Below the pieces are notes generated by a model. The model was not told the origin of the DNA, searched no databases, and saw only the letters and a list, made by a program, of their open reading frames with translations. Positions 62,483 through 64,000 of a DNA stretch of 64,000 nt are shown here, piece by piece. Source of the stretch: Arthrobacter sp. M2012083 (GTDB lineage Bacteria; Actinomycetota; Actinomycetes; Actinomycetales; Micrococcaceae); contig NZ_AKKK01000058.1 in the NCBI RefSeq assembly GCF_000281065.1, positions 42,056-106,055 on the forward strand, written 5' to 3'. Numbering within the stretch: the first letter of the stretch is position 1; each line of letters starts with the position of its first letter. The translations under genes and the position numbers were made by a program.

Positions 62483-63634
62483 ATGGTTTTGGATACGACA
62501 ACCCTGCGGATCGCGTTCGGTCTTCTCGCGCTGGTTCTGACGGTGTTGTTCTACTTCTCCGCGTACCGGCCCACCCGCTCCCCCTACAGCGGTTGGTGGT
62601 GCGTGGCACTGGTCTCCTTTCTTACCGGCGCGGGGTGCTTCCTTCTGGACGGAAGCGGGCACCAGGTGTGGGCCAACCCTCTGGGTAATACCCTGCTGGT
62701 CTATGGGGCGGTGGCGGTGTGGGCAGGTGCCCGGTCACTGCGGTCGTTGACGCTTCCGGCATGGGCTGCCGCGGTACTGCCCGCCCTGACACTGATCGCT
62801 TCCCTGCTGGATAGCCCTGCCACCAACACGTGGTCCGGCGGGCCGGTGTTTCTTGCAGCCATGGGCCTTGGCCTGGGGCTGTCGTCATACGAACTCTGGC
62901 GTCTCGAACCGGGGTATTCCAGGGTCCGGATACCCATGGCCATGGCCTCTGGAGCGTTGGCTATCTTTTACTTCCTGCGCTGGATCGCGTTCCTAGCCGA
63001 GGGGCAGACCGGCTTGGTTTTCGTCACGGTCTTCGGATCTGCCGCGACGACGATGGTGACCATGGTTCTGCTGGTGGTGGTGTCCTTCAGCATGTCCGCC
63101 TTGAGCAGCGAGCAACAAACCCGTGCCCTGCGTGTGTTGGCCTCACGTGATGACCTGACGAACCTGCTCAACCGCAAGGCCTTCCTGGAGCTGGCGGCCG
63201 AACATCTGGCCGACCACACGGTTACCCCGAACACCGGGACGCTGATCCTGGCGGATTTGGACCATTTCAAAACCATCAATGACACCCACGGTCATGCCGC
63301 CGGTGACAGGGCACTGCGGGCCTTCGCCGATGCTTGCAACAACACTGTCCGCCCGACCGACCTGATTGCACGCTACGGTGGGGAGGAATTCGTCCTCCTG
63401 CTTCCCGGCGCTGGACCGGCACGTGCCGAAGCGATCGCCAACGACATCAGCAAACAACTGGCGGCCGCCCCGACAACGGACGGAGTACTGATGCCGACCG
63501 TTAGCTACGGGATCACCCAGTACCACGTCGGAACGTCCCAAATCACGGACGTCATCGCGGCCGCCGACCAAGCCATGTACGAGGCCAAAGCACTCGGCAG
63601 AAACCGCGTCGCGCACAGCCAACCCGCGAACTAG
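62483..63634 (+). CDS. Membrane-bound GGDEF diguanylate cyclase
   Basis: A 383-residue protein with six to seven hydrophobic segments in the first 200 residues and a C-terminal GGDEF domain of about 165 residues. The active-site loop is RYGGEEF (GGEEF variant, active in many enzymes). DDLTNLLNRKAF, LADLDHFKTINDTHGHAAGDRAL and ADQAMYEAKALGRNRVA complete the family signature. It should make cyclic di-GMP in response to a membrane or envelope signal. ATG 62483 follows a GGAAGGAAC site. No EAL domain or partner is nearby. Confidence 0.93.
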   Translation: MVLDTTTLRIAFGLLALVLTVLFYFSAYRPTRSPYSGWWCVALVSFLTGAGCFLLDGSGHQVWANPLGNTLLVYGAVAVWAGARSLRSLTLPAWAAAVLPALTLIASLLDSPATNTWSGGPVFLAAMGLGLGLSSYELWRLEPGYSRVRIPMAMASGALAIFYFLRWIAFLAEGQTGLVFVTVFGSAATTMVTMVLLVVVSFSMSALSSEQQTRALRVLASRDDLTNLLNRKAFLELAAEHLADHTVTPNTGTLILADLDHFKTINDTHGHAAGDRALRAFADACNNTVRPTDLIARYGGEEFVLLLPGAGPARAEAIANDISKQLAAAPTTDGVLMPTVSYGITQYHVGTSQITDVIAAADQAMYEAKALGRNRVAHSQPAN

Positions 63635-63804
63635 AAACAGTCCCTATCAGCCAGCCCCGAGAGGAACAGGCACAAGCCGCCCGCCCGCCTCAGGAACACT
63701 TCCGGTCATTACCGGGCGCGGGCGGCAGCCCCTGTGATGGCATCACGGTCCACGAACGGACGACCATCCTCAGCTCCGGGTAGACGCGGACCAGGTCCAG
63801 TTCG

Positions 63805-64000
63805 TCATCGTGGGTCGGGCCATGGCGCCGTAAGGCGGTGGCTGAACAGACGACGCTCCGCAATCCCGAGCTTTTCCAACACAGCAGAAGCGCACCGCTC
63901 CCCCAGCTTTACGGAATCTCCGTTATCGGCGTTGAAACAACGGGAGTAGAAGTAGCTGCGAGAACTACCGTCCCGCGATGTACCCAACGTTTGCGCAGGT
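63805..64000 (-). CDS. Possible gene tail entering from the right edge
   Basis: A minus-strand frame is open from the window edge to a stop at 63805. It reads GTSRDGSSRSYFYSRCFNAD, then KLGERCASAVLEKLGIAERR. A diverged copy of part of it occurs in the repeat at 62119-62200, which supports coding origin. Family unknown. It could instead be only the repeat itself. Confidence 0.35.
   Translation of the reverse strand, partial: PAQTLGTSRDGSSRSYFYSRCFNADNGDSVKLGERCASAVLEKLGIAERRLFSHRLTAPWPDPR
63904..63990. repeat. Repeat copy right of the diguanylate cyclase gene
   Basis: CAGCTTTACGGAATCTCCGTTATCGG, 1785 bp from its left relative in direct orientation. The core TACGGAATCTCCGTTA is itself a near palindrome. 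Confidence 0.6.

Noticed and set aside
1..64000. CRISPR arrays, tRNA or rRNA genes
   Set aside because: No regularly spaced repeats and no cloverleaf or rRNA-like stretch were noticed on reading; a covariance-model scan was not possible.

Overview
The window looks like a high-GC actinobacterium of the Arthrobacter/Paenarthrobacter group. It carries almost the whole nicotine-degradation region known from megaplasmid pAO1 of Paenarthrobacter nicotinovorans. The 6-hydroxy-L-nicotine oxidase, 2,6-dihydroxypseudooxynicotine hydrolase, 2,6-dihydroxypyridine 3-hydroxylase, ketone dehydrogenase and methylaminobutyrate oxidase match remembered family members in length and in catalytic residues. Whether this copy is on a plasmid or a chromosome cannot be told from the window.

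Layout. 1.3-8.1 kb is a molybdenum module: modABC, moaE, moaC and moeA on the minus strand, moaA and moaD on the plus strand. An internally deleted IS481-type element follows. 9.1-14.2 kb encodes nicotine dehydrogenase (ndhM, ndhS, ndhL) and 6-hydroxy-L-nicotine oxidase. Two small genes that look chromosomal (14.8-15.4 kb) and about 1.4 kb without a gene come next. 16.8-24.8 kb holds kdhS and kdhM, two divergent PucR-type regulators, a cupin, the C-C hydrolase and kdhL. 24.9-29.0 kb is the lower pyridine branch: a small A/B-barrel protein, a cyclase/imidase-like hydrolase, the 2,6-dihydroxypyridine hydroxylase, a CoxG-like protein and an omega-amidase. 29.1-33.3 kb encodes Mo-hydroxylase maturation factors (MoxR/CoxD, CoxE, XdhC/CoxF, a small unknown protein, MobA). 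33.3-36.4 kb is a graveyard of IS and gene fragments. 36.4-51.9 kb is the pyrrolidine/side-chain branch: a PmfR-type regulator, permease, purU, mabO, folD, the nepAB efflux pump, a fumarylacetoacetase-family hydrolase, succinate-semialdehyde dehydrogenase, a flavin amine oxidase, a second cupin and nicotine-blue oxidoreductase.

52-57.8 kb is a nested mobile region. A Tn554-like three-gene transposon, with a nonsense-mutated tnpA and an internal inversion of about 150 bp, sits inside a tyrosine-recombinase gene. Beyond it lie a serine resolvase between diverged direct repeats, an AAA-type ATPase and a membrane diguanylate cyclase flanked by another repeat.

How it works together. Nicotine is hydroxylated at C6 (Ndh), the pyrrolidine ring is opened (6HLNO), the pyridine ring is hydroxylated again (Kdh) and the carbon-carbon bond is cut into 2,6-dihydroxypyridine and 4-methylaminobutyrate. 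The pyridine half becomes 2,3,6-trihydroxypyridine, whose ring must open before the omega-amidase acts on 2-oxoglutaramate. The cyclase-family protein is my best candidate for that step. The side chain is either demethylated (MabO, with FolD and PurU handling the C1 unit) or oxidised by the amine oxidase, and ends as succinate. Mod, Moa, Moe, Mob and Cox proteins supply and insert the molybdopterin cytosine dinucleotide cofactor. NepAB and NboR deal with by-products, including the blue pigment. The 6-hydroxy-D-nicotine oxidase gene and its repressor gene are not in this window.
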